Part shown: piece by piece, positions 22,602 to 33,574 of the stretch
Layout: every line of letters begins with the position of its first letter
Position numbering within the stretch: position 1 is the stretch's first letter
Assembly: GCA_013350285.1 (NCBI GenBank)
Contig: JAAXWG010000003.1
Location: 1 to 64,000, forward strand
DNA from: Candidatus Altimarinota bacterium
Lineage (GTDB): Bacteria > Patescibacteriota > Gracilibacteria > BD1-5 > UBA6164
DNA length: 64,000 bases
Direction of reading: 5' to 3'
Translations under genes and position numbers: made by a program
The notes under the pieces: model-generated
Seen by the model: only the letters and a program-made list of their open reading frames with translations
What the model was told of the DNA's origin: nothing
Databases searched by the model: none

Positions 22602-23984
22602 TTAAAAATTATTTTCTAATTGGAGATAATCTGATCCGAGTACTATTTCAATTTTAGTATTTTCGTCATTTGAGTATAAAGGTTTTTCTACTTTTTGCAA
22701 AGGAACATTAAGAAAATATTCCAAAGCTCTAAGTGTTTCAGAATTTTTGTCAATATTATTATAAAGAATAGTTGTCTCTTCATAAAGCTCTCATTTTGTG
22801 TTACCTATAGCATTATAAGAAGGAAGATTAAATCAAAATTTTGTAAGACTTGTTGCTATATCTTTTGCAAGGTTAGGAGTTTTTGTACTATTAAAAATAG
22901 TTATAAGATAATCCTCTTTATACAGAGAGCGATAATTAAATACAAGATTTGTAAATTTTTGAATTTCAGAGTATTCACCTAAGTTACTTGCTGTTGCTCA
23001 TTCTGGAAGAACAACACTTGCTCATCAAAATAGATATCTATCTGGGGTGTAAAGAAGTCATCCTTTTGTACAAACAGCTCAATAAACACAAGAATTATTA
23101 AGATTAAAAGAAAGTATTTCATTATTTTCTTTTACTTTGAGAGCAATTCATACCATAGTTTTTATATCCATATCAGTAGACATATATTTATTTGTAATTT
23201 CATAGAGTTCTTTAATTTTTCAAGCACTTGAGAAAAATCATTTTTCAGTTATTTTTTTCTTGAGAGCACTTATAAGTTGTTGTTGCCTCAAACTTCTATC
23301 AAAATCGCTTGTTGAATGTCTACTTCTTGCATATTTTAAAGCCGTTTCTCCATCAAGTGTCCAAGTTCATTTTCTTAGGACAAAAGTTGTATACCCACCT
23401 CTTCCATTTGGGTATTCATAATCAACAAGATTTTCTTCTACAGTTACATCAACTCAATCAAAAAGGTCCACAATCTCTTTAAATCATTCAAAATCAATAT
23501 TTACATAGTAGTCAATATTTTCTCATGTGATTTCTTCAATTTTTTGCCTGAGAGAATTCATTGCTATTTTTTCATCATTTTTATTTTGATTCAAAGCTCT
23601 ACTATAAAGTTCATTTATTTTTCCTGTCCTATTTTCGTCTATATCAACATAGAGGTCTCTTGGGATAGAGAAAAGGGAAGTTATATTTTTTTTGGTATCT
23701 ATACTTCCTAAAATAATGGTATCTGTAAGATTTGGAGCATCATGATTTCCTCAACCTCTTCAAACAAGGAGAATATTTATTTTATTTTTTTCTGATCATT
23801 CTGAAGATATATGAGTGATTTTTTCTCCCAAAAAATCAAAGAGATTAAAATTTAATTGTTTTGTGGCTTCTAAAAGGGAAAGTCAAAGAACAAATACTAT
23901 GATAACAGAAAGACCTGAGGTAATAAAGGGGATAAGTCTTTGAGCAAGGCTTTTTTCATTTATTTTTACTTTTTTAAATCACAT
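22602..23984 (-). CDS. LytR-CpsA-Psr (LCP) family protein
   Basis: 460 residues. N-terminal membrane anchor near residues 15-40. LCP core: ILLVGRGGGNHDAPNLTDTIILGS, SIPRDLYVDI, INELYS, a GVDVTVEE-type segment and the Arg-rich signature YARSRHSTSDFDRSLRQQ. LCP enzymes transfer lipid-linked polymers (teichoic acid, capsule, arabinogalactan) to peptidoglycan. A C-terminal LytR_C-like region (VTIFNSTKTPNLAKDIATSL analogue) follows. ATG 23984 is chosen: its second codon is UGA(Gly). It leads the short operon with the class A PBP. Confidence 0.9.
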
Positions 23985-24069
23985 TTTTCGTTTCTAAAAA
24001 TTAAGACCCATAAAATATATGAAAAAAAATCTTTTTTTCAAAAAAATTTTTTTCTTTCTTTTGTTTTTT

Positions 24070-24075
24070 TATAAT
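24070..24075 (+). promoter_or_regulatory. candidate -10 box upstream of superoxide dismutase
   Basis: TATAAT 45 bases before the ATG of the superoxide dismutase gene, following a T-run. A matching -35 is not distinct. Confidence 0.4.
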
Positions 24076-24119
24076 GAGAAGGTACAATTTATTTTATTCT
24101 CTAAAATAAAAGAAAAAAT

Positions 24120-24698
24120 ATGACACATATACTTATGGAACTTCCTTATAAAACTACTGATTTAATACCATTTATTTCTCGTGAAACAATTGAATATCAT
24201 TATGGAAAACATCATCAAAGCTATATAAACAATTTGAATACTCTTATTGTATGAACTGAGTTTGAAAATATGAGTTTGGAGGAAATCATAAAAAAAAGTA
24301 GTGGAGCAATTTTTAATAATTCTGCTCAAGTATGGAATCACGATTTTTATTGGAAGAGTCTTTCTCCACAAAAGAAAACACTTTCTGATAATTTTTTTAA
24401 AAAAATAGAGGAAAATTTTGGAAGTTTTGAGGTGTTTAAAGAAAAATTTAGTTCTCTCGCTCTTTCAAATTTTGGTTCTGGCTGGACTTGGCTTGTAAAA
24501 AAAGAGTCTTGAGCTTTAGAAATTGTTTCTACAAGTAATGCTGGAACAATTATTACAACAGATGATATTCCTTTGCTTGTTATAGATATTTGGGAGCATG
24601 CCTATTATATAGATTATAGAAATGTAAGAGCAGAGTATATAAAACAATTTTGGAATTTTGTGAATTGGGATTTTGTAGAGGGGAATTTGGGGGAGTAG
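24120..24698 (+). CDS. sodB: superoxide dismutase, Fe/Mn family
   Basis: 192 residues. Metal ligands: His in [13 protein letters not shown], His in [12 protein letters not shown], Asp and His in [22 protein letters not shown] with Gln before the ligand strand is the Fe-SOD-like arrangement, though metal choice cannot be fixed by eye. Cytosolic; converts superoxide to H2O2, which AhpC encoded 7 kb away can remove. It stands alone between the minus-strand LCP gene and a convergent two-gene unit. Confidence 0.93.
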
Positions 24699-24703
24699 GA
24701 AAA

Positions 24704-25009
24704 TTAAGTTCAACTATAATACTTATTTGTCAGAGGATTTAATAAAGTAATAACTTTTTTTCTTACTCTATCTGGAATATTTTGATTATTTTCTATTCAA
24801 ACTCTAAAAGTTAAAACTCTCTCTTGGGCTCGTCATCAAGGGAAAGTATTTAGAATGTCTTCAATTTTTTTAAGAGTTTGTCTTACTTGATGAGTTAATT
24901 TAATATCAGTTCACACTAGCTCAGATTTTTCATCTAATGATTTTTGGAAAACTTGTAATTTTTCTAAAGCTTGTTCATGAATTCATTTTTCTGGTTGAGA
25001 ATTATTCAT
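24704..25009 (-). CDS. small protein of unknown function, paired with upstream gene
   Basis: 101 residues, MNNSQPEKGIHEQALEKLQ; charged, helical for the first 70 residues, no membrane segment or metal motif. It starts 28 bases after the end of the 341-residue gene, suggesting one transcript. Its stop is 5 bases from the convergent superoxide dismutase stop. I do not recognise it. Confidence 0.65.
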
Positions 25010-25037
25010 AGTTGAGAATTTAGGTTATATAATAATT

Positions 25038-26063
25038 TTATCTTTTGTATGTCTCAATATTATCAATAGCAGTATTTATTAATGTTACTAAATCATTTCA
25101 AAGTCATCATAAGAAATGAAAATAAGACAAATCTCATCAAAGTATATTTTTTAAATTTGATATAATAAGAGAGTATTTTTTTTCTATTTCAGAACCAAAT
25201 GTATTAAAATATTTTTCAGAAAGACTATTGTCATTATCTTGTGGGTAAGTCTTAGCTTCTACATAAGTATTTTTACCTTTTGCTAGACAAGATCAAATAA
25301 AAACTAATTTTTCTCAAATAGCACTTATAATTTTTCATTCACCTTTTCTGTAAAAATTTATATTCTCAGGAAGTTCTTCAATTAATTCTTCCAATATACT
25401 TCTTAATTCTTGTTCAGAATTAATATTTGATTCATAATTTTTAACTCTTATTTTAAAAGTATTATCATCATTATTGAGTTTTTTAAGTCTTAATTCTCTA
25501 CCATAAGTTATAAGATCTGATGAAGTTTTTTCAAGATTTGATAAGGATGTAAAGGGTTCTTTATCAGTCGTAAAATAATTATCAAATGGCCAACATTTAG
25601 AAATAAGTTGTTCATATGAAAGATATAAAAAAGGAATACCATCTAAATCTCTAAAATATTCTAATTGTTCTAATATTTTTTTATCTATAGCTTGTTGTAT
25701 TGATGAATCTTTTTTATCTAAATAATAAAAATTCCAAGTAATGGTAGGGATTTCAGAAAGGTAGACATTTCCACTACCTTTTATAAATGAGTTATAAAGA
25801 ATTATAATTTTTTTTCAAATATTTTCTATCCTTCTTCAATCAGATGTTTTTATTGCTTTAATTCCTTCTTCAGAAAAATTTCTTAAATTTCTTATAAAAT
25901 CTTTTTCTTTTTCTCAAGTTTGATCATGAATGTCTTTAATTTTTTTTATTTTTAATCAAAATTGTCTACAGTGCTCTAATAGCATTTTTTCATTTTGTAA
26001 TGAAGAAGTATTTGGGCTAGAAACATGAGCAGTATTTCAATCTATTTTTTGTGTAAGATTCAT
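25038..26063 (-). CDS. protein of unknown function, 341 residues
   Basis: Continuous in code 25 from ATG 26063. Soluble, mixed charge, with a helical N-terminal third (EKDFIRNLRNFSEEGIKAIK) and a segment GEKLVFIGSCLAKGKNTYVEAKTYP that has nuclease-like or beta-strand character but no convincing catalytic pair. Few Cys. It is first in a two-gene unit with the 101-residue protein. The 237 bases upstream are shared with the divergent moxR operon and carry a palindrome. Confidence 0.65.
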
Positions 26064-26127
26064 ATCTATTAAAATTAAAGAAATTTATTTTTACTATAAA
26101 AACTTTTAAATAAAAGTCAAATATTTT

Positions 26128-26144
26128 GTGATAGATTCTATCAC
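26128..26144. promoter_or_regulatory. palindromic operator candidate upstream of the Bat operon
   Basis: GTGATAGA-T-TCTATCAC is a perfect 8-1-8 palindrome, extended to 11 of 12 matching arm positions (TTTT/GAAA flanks). There is no T-run after it, so it is more like a dimeric-regulator site than a terminator. It lies between divergent genes (26063 and 26301). Confidence 0.5.
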
Positions 26145-26179
26145 GAAATACAACTTTTTAAAAAGAATAGTTAAAAAAT

Positions 26180-26212
26180 AAATTTTCTTTAAATTTTCTT
26201 TAAATTTTCTTT
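26180..26212. repeat. three tandem copies of an 11-bp unit
   Basis: AAATTTTCTTT repeated three times without error in the 237-base spacer ahead of moxR. Low complexity; could be slippage or phased A/T tracts that bend the promoter DNA. Confidence 0.7.
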
Positions 26213-26300
26213 AAAAATATTTAAAAAAATAAACAAATAACTTTAAAAAATCCAAAAAATCTTTATTATTTGGATATGTTTTATTTTGTAAAAAAATTAT

Positions 26301-27281
26301 ATGGCTTGAAATTGAGATAAAGAAAAAGAAGAAGTTTTGGATTTTTCTCATAAAATATTACTTTTAAGAGAAGAGATAGGGAAAGTTGTAATTGGACAAG
26401 AAAATCTTATACGAGATATTCTTATAGCACTTTTTTGAAAATGACATATTTTACTTGAAGGGGTTCCTTGACTTGCAAAAACTCTTGCTGTTTCAAGTAT
26501 GTCTCAGGTATTAAATCTTTCCTATCAAAGAATTCAGTTTACTCCTGATTTACTTCCTTCTGATCTCATCGGAGCAAGAGTTTTTAATCCTATAAAAAAT
26601 GATTTTTATGTAAAAAAATGACCTATTTTTTCAAATTTTATTTTAGCAGACGAAATAAATAGAGCTCCATCAAAGGTTCAATCAGCACTTTTGGAAGCTA
26701 TGGCAGAGAGACAAGTAAGTATAGGAGATGAGACATTTTTTTTGGAAGAGCCATTTATTGTCCTTGCAACTCAAAACCCTATAGAACAGGATGGGACTTA
26801 CAATTTACCAGAAGCACAGCTTGATAGATTTCTTCTTAAAACAATTGTAGATTATCCAAATGAAGAAGAAGAAATAAGTATTATGAAAGAAAATATCAGT
26901 GGAAACATATATCAAAAATTGACACATATTTTATCGAAAGAAGATATAAAAAAAATTCAAGAACTTATTTCAAAAATATTTGTTTCGGATTCACTTTATG
27001 AATATATAAAAGATATAAGTTTTTATACAAGGAAAAAAGATATTCCTCTTGCAAAATATATACAATTTTGAGTGTCTCCAAGAGCTTCTATTAGTCTTTT
27101 GAAAGCCTCTCTTGTTAATGCTTTTTTGGAAGGAAGAGACTTTATTCTCCCTGAAGATATAAAAGAAATGGCAAAGCCGGTTTTGAGGCATAGAATTATC
27201 TTGAGTTATGAAGCAATTGCCGATAACATAAAATCAGACGACATTGTAGAGATGATTCTTAAAAATATAAAGATTAAGTAA
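26301..27281 (+). CDS. moxR: MoxR-family AAA+ ATPase
   Basis: 326 residues. Walker A LLEGVPGLAKT near residue 50 (its middle Gly is UGA), [14 protein letters not shown], Walker [11 protein letters not shown] near 115, the arginine-finger region [27 protein letters not shown] and a C-terminal lid ([18 protein letters not shown]). MoxR ATPases act with vWA-domain proteins to assemble or activate envelope or metal complexes. It heads a six-gene Bat-type operon; the next ATG is 2 bases after its stop. Confidence 0.95.
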
Positions 27282-27283
27282 AT

Positions 27284-28150
27284 ATGAAAAATTATTTAAA
27301 TGATTTTAGGCATATAGAAATACAGACAAAAAAACTTTTGTCATCAAATTTTCTTTGAAATTTTAAAAGTGCCTTTAGGGGAAATGGCTTAGTTTTTAGT
27401 GAATTTAAAACTCGGGAAGAATGAGAAGATACAAGTAATATTGATTGGCTTGTATCAAGAAGAGAAGGAAAATATCTTGTAAGAAAAATGGAAGAAGAAA
27501 GGCAATTATCAATATTGTTTTTATTTGATTTTAGTGAAACTATGAATTTTTCTTTTTGAAAAAGTAAAATAGATACAATGTGGAATATATTTTTTATGAT
27601 AGCTCTTTCAGCAATAGAAGATGGAGATAAAGTTTGAGCCTTGTTTTTTTGAAAAAATACACTTCATTTTTCTCCTTTTTCAAATAAAAAACTATGAATT
27701 TTTAATATTTATAAATTTTGAACAGAATATAATAATAGCTCTTCAAAAAATGAAAAAAAGTCATTTGATGATGTGAGTAAATATATAAAAACTATGAATT
27801 TGAAAAAAAAGCTTATTTTTGTTATGACTGACAATATTGATTGTGATGAAAAAGTTTTGAGAGAGATGAGTTTTTGAAATGATATTGTTTTTATAAATAT
27901 ATTTCATCATATTGAAAATACTTTAGATTTTGATAAAGATATGATAATTAATCTTTGAAATACAAAAGAATGATTATTTGTTGATACTTTTGACAAAGAA
28001 AAAAAAGACCTCTATAAAGCTCTTAGAAAGAAAAAAATAGAAGATTTTGAAAAAAAAATTAAAAAAAGTGGAGGCGATTATATTTTTATAGATGATAGTA
28101 AGAATATTTTTAAAGAATTTTTTATTTTTATGAAAAAAAGATGAGCTTAA
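27284..28150 (+). CDS. DUF58 protein (MoxR partner)
   Basis: 288 residues. The DUF58 signature is clear: RGNGLVFSEFKTREEGEDTSNIDWLVSRREGKYLVRKMEEER, followed by a vWA-like strand LSILFLFDFSETM. The Gly of EEGED is UGA. DUF58 proteins accompany MoxR, usually in membrane-linked chaperone-like systems. Start 27284 follows moxR by 2 bases. A hairpin (28144-28171) spans its stop codon. Confidence 0.9.
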
Positions 28151-28171
28151 AATACTTATTCATTTTAAGCT
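28144..28171. repeat. inverted repeat spanning the DUF58 stop codon
   Basis: AGCTTAAAAT-acttattc-ATTTTAAGCT: 10-bp perfect stem with an 8-base loop, located inside the Bat operon with no T-run. It may stabilise or process the transcript between DUF58 and the BatD-like gene. Confidence 0.5.
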
Positions 28172-28223
28172 AAAAATGTAAAGATATTTTTTGATTTTTT
28201 TATATTTTAAAATTATTTATTTT

Positions 28224-29126
28224 ATGAAAAAGGTGTTAATAGCTTTTATTGCAAGTATTATTTGTATTACAAATATTTTTGCTTGAAGTGAATTGAAGAT
28301 AAATATAGATAAAAAAGAACTCAATATAGGGGATAGCTTTACTCTTTCTTTTTCGCTTGATTCAAATTGAAATAAGTTAAATATTAAAAAAATACATATT
28401 GATTGAGTAGAAAAATTTGTAAAAAAATGACAAAGTCAAAGTGAACAAATTGTTATGATAAATGGTGAAATGAAAGCAAAGATAAATTATGATATAAGCT
28501 TTGAGGCATTAAGTGAATGAGACTATACTATATGACCAGTAAAATTAGAAACTGAGAGTTGAAGTATAAGCTCAGATACTCTTAATATTCATATTTGAAA
28601 ATGACAAAAAAAATGACTCATACAAACTCAAAAAGATACAAATATTTTTAATGATGTAAAAGAAGTTGAAGCTTGATATGGATTTTCTGAAATATTTATT
28701 TTTTTATTGTTTCTTAGTATCTTTTTTGTATGATTTTATTTTGTTTTAAGATATTTTCTTTCTCAAGAAGATAAAAAAATACCTGAACAAAAAAAAGAAA
28801 AAATAGAAGAAAAAGAAGATAAAAATTTATTTTGGAAGAATAAAATTTTAGAATTAAGAACAAAAAAAAGTTCTTTTTCTCGAGAAGAATTTTACACATT
28901 ATTGAGTTTGTTATTAAGAGAATATTTTGAAAAAGTTTTTTTAATTTCTGGAGCATCAAAAATGACTTTAAAAGAAATAAAAAAACAATTAATGAGTAAA
29001 AAAGAAGAAGAAATATTGTATATATTTGAAGATGTTTACTATACTTTATTTGATGAAAAAGAAAATGATAGCCAAGAAAAAAGAGAAAAACTTTTAAAAA
29101 AGTTTGAAAAAATAAGTATATATTAA
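28224..29126 (+). CDS. BatD-like membrane protein
   Basis: 300 residues. Signal peptide (MKKVLIAFIASIICITNIFAG), an extracytoplasmic beta-rich domain of about 125 residues (KINIDKKELNIGDSFTLSF, repeated Gly/Ser strands) typical of oxygen-tolerance BatD proteins, a membrane helix near 152-177, then a charged cytoplasmic domain with a helical REEFYTLLSLLLREYF segment. It lies 73 bases after DUF58 and 23 bases before the BatA gene. Much shorter than canonical BatD, so the family assignment rests on layout and position. Confidence 0.7.
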
Positions 29127-29149
29127 TAAATAAATAATTTTTTTATAAA

Positions 29150-30151
29150 ATGTGAAAATTTGAATTTTGATACCCTTATTTTTTACTTCTTAGTTTTCTT
29201 TTTTTTGTTTTTATATTATTTCTTTTTTTTAAAGAAAAGAAAAAAATTATTTCTTTTTCTTGATATGAAGATTTAAAAAAAATTTATAAAAAAGATAGTT
29301 TTTTATATTTTTTATTTTTTGTATCTTTATTTTTTATTTTTTTATTTTTTACTTTTATTTTTGCAGAACCAAGAATTCTAAATGTAAAAGAAACAGAATC
29401 AAAAAATGGAATTGATATAGCTCTTATTTTGGATGTAAGTTATTCTATGGAAGCAAATGATTTAAAACCGAGTAGAATAGAAGTAGCAAAAAAAGTTATT
29501 TATGATTTTATTTCAAAACTTCATTCTGATAGAGTTTGAGTTGTTTTATTTGCATGAAAACCTTTTACTTCTGTTCCTTTAAGTTTTGATTATAATTTTT
29601 TAAAAGATTTTATAACAATGACAAAAACATCTACTATTGATCAAAGAAATTTTGATTTACAAGGAACGGCAATGTGAGATGCTTTACTTCTTGGAACTTC
29701 TCTTTTTGAGAAAGATAAAGAAGAAAATAAAAGACAAAAAATAATTATTCTTGTCACTGATGGAGCAGCAAATAAATGAATAGATCCAAATATTGCTCTT
29801 AAGCTTGTAAAAGAAAAAAACATAAAAGTATATACTATTTGAGTTTGATGATTGTGAAAAACTTATCTTGAGACAATAGATAATTTTTGAAATAGCCAAA
29901 ATATAGAGATAGATTGAGTAGATGAAAAATCTTTAAAAAATATAGCATTATCTACAAATGGAAAATATTATAGAGCTACTTCTTTGGATACTCTTGCATC
30001 TATTTTTAATGATATTTGAAAACTGGAAAAAACAAAACAAGAAGTAAAACATATCAAAGTAAATAAAGAAATATATGATATATTTACTGTCTGAATTTTA
30101 TTTTTTATGGGAATTTTATTTTTTACTCATTTTAGGAATATAAAATTTTAA
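29150..30151 (+). CDS. batA: BatA-type von Willebrand A membrane protein
   Basis: 333 residues. Two N-terminal membrane helices (8-27 and 60-82), a vWA domain with MIDAS DVSYSM near residue 103 and TDGAAN near 203, then a C-terminal helix (TVGILFFMGILFF). Five codons after the ATG hold UGA; UGA also supplies several MIDAS-proximal Gly. BatA and BatB form a membrane vWA pair working with MoxR. BatB starts 3 bases downstream. Confidence 0.9.
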
Positions 30152-30154
30152 ACT

Positions 30155-31108
30155 ATGTTTTTTACAAGATTTTCTTCTTTCATTCCTTTTATAATTCTTT
30201 TATTTTTTGTTATTTGAATACTATTTTTTTTGTATTTTAAAAAGAAGAAAATAATATCACCTTACTTTTTTCTTCTGTTTTCATTTTTTTGTCTTGTTTT
30301 AAGTTTTTTTAATCCTCATATATATTCAAATCATTTAACAAAAACAACAAATACTTCTTTTGTATTTCTTATAGATGTTTCAAAAAGTATGAATGTAGAA
30401 GATATTCAATATGATAATTGAAATATTTCTCGTCTTGAAGCAGTAAAAAAATTTATTTCCGATTTTGTCGCTAAAAATCCTTATAATAATTATGCTCTTT
30501 GTATTTTTGCATGAGAATCTTTGAGAATATTACCTTTTACTCAAGATGTAAGTCTTTTTAATACATTTCTTGATGGAATAACAAATAAAAATATTTCAAA
30601 AAATGGAACAGATTTCAAAGATGCTTTTTCTTCTGCTTTTCTCAATTTTACAAATGATAAAGCTTGATGAACAATTATAACCTTTACTGATGGAGGAGAT
30701 GAAAAAACAAATTTTTCTCTCCCAGAAAATATAAAAAGAGACAAAAATATACATTTTCTTACATTTTGAATTGGAACAGAAAAATGATGATATATTCCTA
30801 TTGGAGTAGATGTTTTTTGAGAAAAAATTTACAAAACTTATGCTGGAGAAATGGTTATTTCAAAACTTATACAATCAAATATAGAAAATATTGCCCATAT
30901 TATTTCTTGAAAATATGATTTTTTATCTACATTTTCTGATTTTTCTCGTCTTGAAAAAAGTATTTCTAAAAGTGCAAAATATAGTCAAAATGAGAAACAA
31001 GAAAATGAAAAAAGTATAAAAAAAGAATGTTTGATTTTAGCTTTTTTATTTTTTGTTTTATATTTATTTTTTTTATTTTTAGATAAAAAATTATGAAAAA
31101 AAAGTTAG
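30155..31108 (+). CDS. batB: BatB-type von Willebrand A membrane protein
   Basis: 317 residues. N-terminal membrane helices (residues 12-30 and 44-60), MIDAS DVSKSM near residue 73, TDGGDE near 178 and a C-terminal helix. The end is unusual: the ATG of the next gene overlaps as TTATGA, where TGA is Gly here, so translation runs 5 codons further to TAG at 31106-31108. Under the standard code this would look like a normal ATGA stop-start overlap. Confidence 0.88.
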
Positions 31109-31899
31109 TTTTTATTGTATGTTTTTTATTATTTTTTGCTTTTTTATTGTATGTTTTTTTTATAGTGTACAACAATAATCTCGGAAATAATTATTATAAT
31201 AAAAAAGATTATAAGAAGGCTATATCTTATCATCAGAAATCAAATAATTTGCTTAAAAATAAATACAGTCAATATAATCTTTGACTTGATAATTATAAAC
31301 TTTGAAATTATGAAAAAGCAAAGAATTTTTTTGAAAATATACAATGAGGAAACAATAAAAATTTTAATCAGAAGCTTTTTTTTAATCTTGGAAATACATT
31401 TTTTTACCTCTGAAAAAAAGAACAAGATATAAATAATAAAGTAAAAAAATGGGAAAAATCGCTTGAATATTTTGCAAAAAGTCTTGCAATACAAGATGAT
31501 AAAAAAACTCAAGAAAATTATAATTATGTAAAAAAGAAACTTGATGAATTAAAAAGAGAAAAAGAAGAAAGTGAAAAAGAAATACAAGAAAAAAATTGAG
31601 AAGAAAATAAACAAAAAGAAAAAACTTCTTCTTGAAGTCAAGAAAAAGGGAAAGAGGAAAAATGAAAAATTTCAGATACAAATAATTCTTGAAAATCTTG
31701 AAATACCAGAGATTTTTTGACACAGGAAGAAGAGCAATATCTAGAATGATATAAAGAATACTTAGAAAGAAATCAAAAAGAAAATCAAATGTATTTCAAT
31801 AATTCTTCTGAAGCACAAACAGATGATATTTTTGAATCTTTTTTTAATAATCCTTTTTTTGATAATTCTTCTTTGTGAGGAAATGAAAAAGATTGGTAG
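31093..31899 (+). CDS. TPR protein with BatC-like position
   Basis: 268 residues. One N-terminal membrane helix (FIVCFLLFFAFLLYVFFIV), about three TPR-like units at residues 30-110 (NNYYNKKDYKKAISYHQKSNN; YNLGLDNYKLGNYEKAKNFFE), then a long K/E/Q/S-rich low-complexity stretch and a tail rich in F/N/S. It overlaps BatB by 16 bases, which fits translational coupling. BatC proteins are TPR partners of BatA/B; identity inferred from place and TPRs. Confidence 0.75.
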
Positions 31900-31946
31900 G
31901 GGAGAAGATTTAAAAAATAAATTAATAAATTTTAAGAAAAAAAGTA

Positions 31947-31968
31947 TAAAAATTAGAGAGAATTTTTA
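31947..31968. terminator. weak AT-only hairpin between convergent Bat operon and radical SAM gene
   Basis: TAAAAATT-agagag-AATTTTTA, an 8-bp A/T stem, 48 bases past the TPR stop. Its position between convergent genes fits a terminator, but the all-A/T stem is weak. Confidence 0.3.
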
Positions 31969-31989
31969 GTGCTTTTCCTTTGTTTGATT

Positions 31990-32928
31990 TTAAAAATAAT
32001 CTCAAAATGAAAAATTACTCTCAAAATCAAACCTTGATATTATAGGAGATTTAAGTTTATTTTTTGGAGAAAAAACTTCTTTTCTCCATTCTATCAATTC
32101 TTCATAAGTTGGAAGTGTTTTAAATGTTCAAGTATTTTTTTTAGGATTACAAATACTGCATGGGTAGTAAAAATGTTCTGGTGTAATTTTTTCAAAATAC
32201 ATATTACTTTTTTGTTTTTCTTTATCTCATGGTTTAACATTGAAGTAATTAAAAAAGCCTTTAGGACTTATAAAAATACCTTCTTTATATTTATCATTAT
32301 CAAATTCTATAAGGTCTTTTGCATTAGGTTTTCAATGAGCTCTTCATGCATTCATGAAATCTTGTATTCTATTTTCAAACTGCGGGGAGTTTTCATCTTT
32401 AAATCGATCAAAGTTAGGTTTTAAATTCATATTTAAAATTTTATTTATCCTTTCTATATTACTTTCAAGAACAGAAATTCTATCAATCTTATGAAAATTA
32501 TCTAGAAAAAGTCGTTCTTTCCCTTTAGGAAGAGCAGTAGTTATATAAACTCTAATACCATTCTCTATATAAAAAACTTTCATTACATCAAATACATTAT
32601 AAGTTTTTCCCTTTTTATCTATAAATAAATAATCAAGAGGCTCAGATCTTAAATAGAGAGATATACAATGTTGTGATTTCTTAATATAAGAAACTATTTT
32701 TCTAAGCATATAAAATGGAATAATATCAGTTGGTCATTTTCCCACTTCTAAACAACAATTTTTGCATTGAATAGAACATCATTCGGTTAATTCAATATAC
32801 AATATTTTACTACATAGGTATTCTATTTGAGCTTCTGTAAAAAGACTCCATTCTTTTTCTAATTCTCAAGAACAAGGAATTTGCTTTTCTAGACTTCAGT
32901 TAAAATCATTATTTTCTACTAAATACAT
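31990..32928 (-). CDS. radical SAM protein, substrate unknown
   Basis: 312 residues. The [4Fe-4S]-SAM motif CSIQCKNC is preceded by YIELTEG, the usual strand-loop, near residue 55. LYLRSEPLDYLF occupies the usual GGEP position, and YITTALPKG plus the following strands complete a partial TIM barrel. A further Cys pair, CSIC near residue 245, is followed by a Lys/Asn stretch and may hold an auxiliary cluster or metal. ATG 32928 is chosen because it places the cluster motif in frame; a start at 32709 would drop it. No substrate peptide or partner lies beside it. Convergent with the Bat operon. Confidence 0.75.
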
Positions 32929-33078
32929 AATAAACTAATTTTTAATAAAAATTTAAGGGGGGCAACTTATATAAATATATTATAAACCAATTTTAATTAA
33001 TTATCAATTTTTTTAACTTTAATAATTTTAATTTTCATATTTTCTATTTTAAAAAAAATTCTTTAAGTGGTTGTCAAA

Positions 33079-33104
33079 AAAATCCAAGCAGTCGCTTGGA
33101 TTTT
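33079..33104 (-). terminator. hairpin terminator downstream of ybaB
   Basis: AAAATCCAAGC-agtc-GCTTGGATTTT, an 11-bp perfect stem 23 bases beyond the YbaB stop, with a T-run on the minus strand. Confidence 0.8.
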
Positions 33105-33126
33105 AAAAAGTTTTCTAAAATATTTT

Positions 33127-33444
33127 TTAGCTCATCCCTGGAATATTGAGTCCCATTTGTCCCATTACTCCTTGCATTTTTTCACTTGCAAGTTCTTGTG
33201 ATTTTTTTACTCATTTATTGACTGATTCTAATATAGCTTTTTCAAGAGCTTCTTTTTGAGATTGAGAAAGTCAAGGAATTAAATCAAGAGTTTCAAATTC
33301 TACTTTTTCTACTTTCATTTCTCCATTTACAGAAATAACAAGTCATCCTACTTCTGCTTCAATGATAGTATTTTCAAGTTCTTTTTTTATTTTCATCGCA
33401 TCTTGTTGTAGTTTCATTAATTTTCATGCTTGTGAAAGATCCAT
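33127..33444 (-). CDS. ybaB: YbaB/EbfC-family nucleoid-associated protein
   Basis: 105 residues, typical size. MDLSQAGKLMKLQQDAMKIKKELE helix, EVGGLVISVNGEMKVEKVEF beta region, LIPGLSQSQKEALEKAILESVNK helix, and the MGQMGLNIPGM tail characteristic of the family. Binds DNA as a dimer; often sits between dnaX and recR, neither of which is here. Divergent from the acidic coiled-coil gene by 130 bases. Confidence 0.9.
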
Positions 33445-33574
33445 AGCTTCATAATTAAAAATTAAATATATATCAAAAATGATATGCAAGGGATTTTATG
33501 TTTTTTCTCATTTTTTGCAAATAAAAATAAAATGTGTTATCATATATTTATATTAATTATTTAACTTATAAATT

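Noticed and set aside
26180-26212. CRISPR-like array
   Set aside because: Units are 11 bp, contiguous and without spacers; no cas genes.
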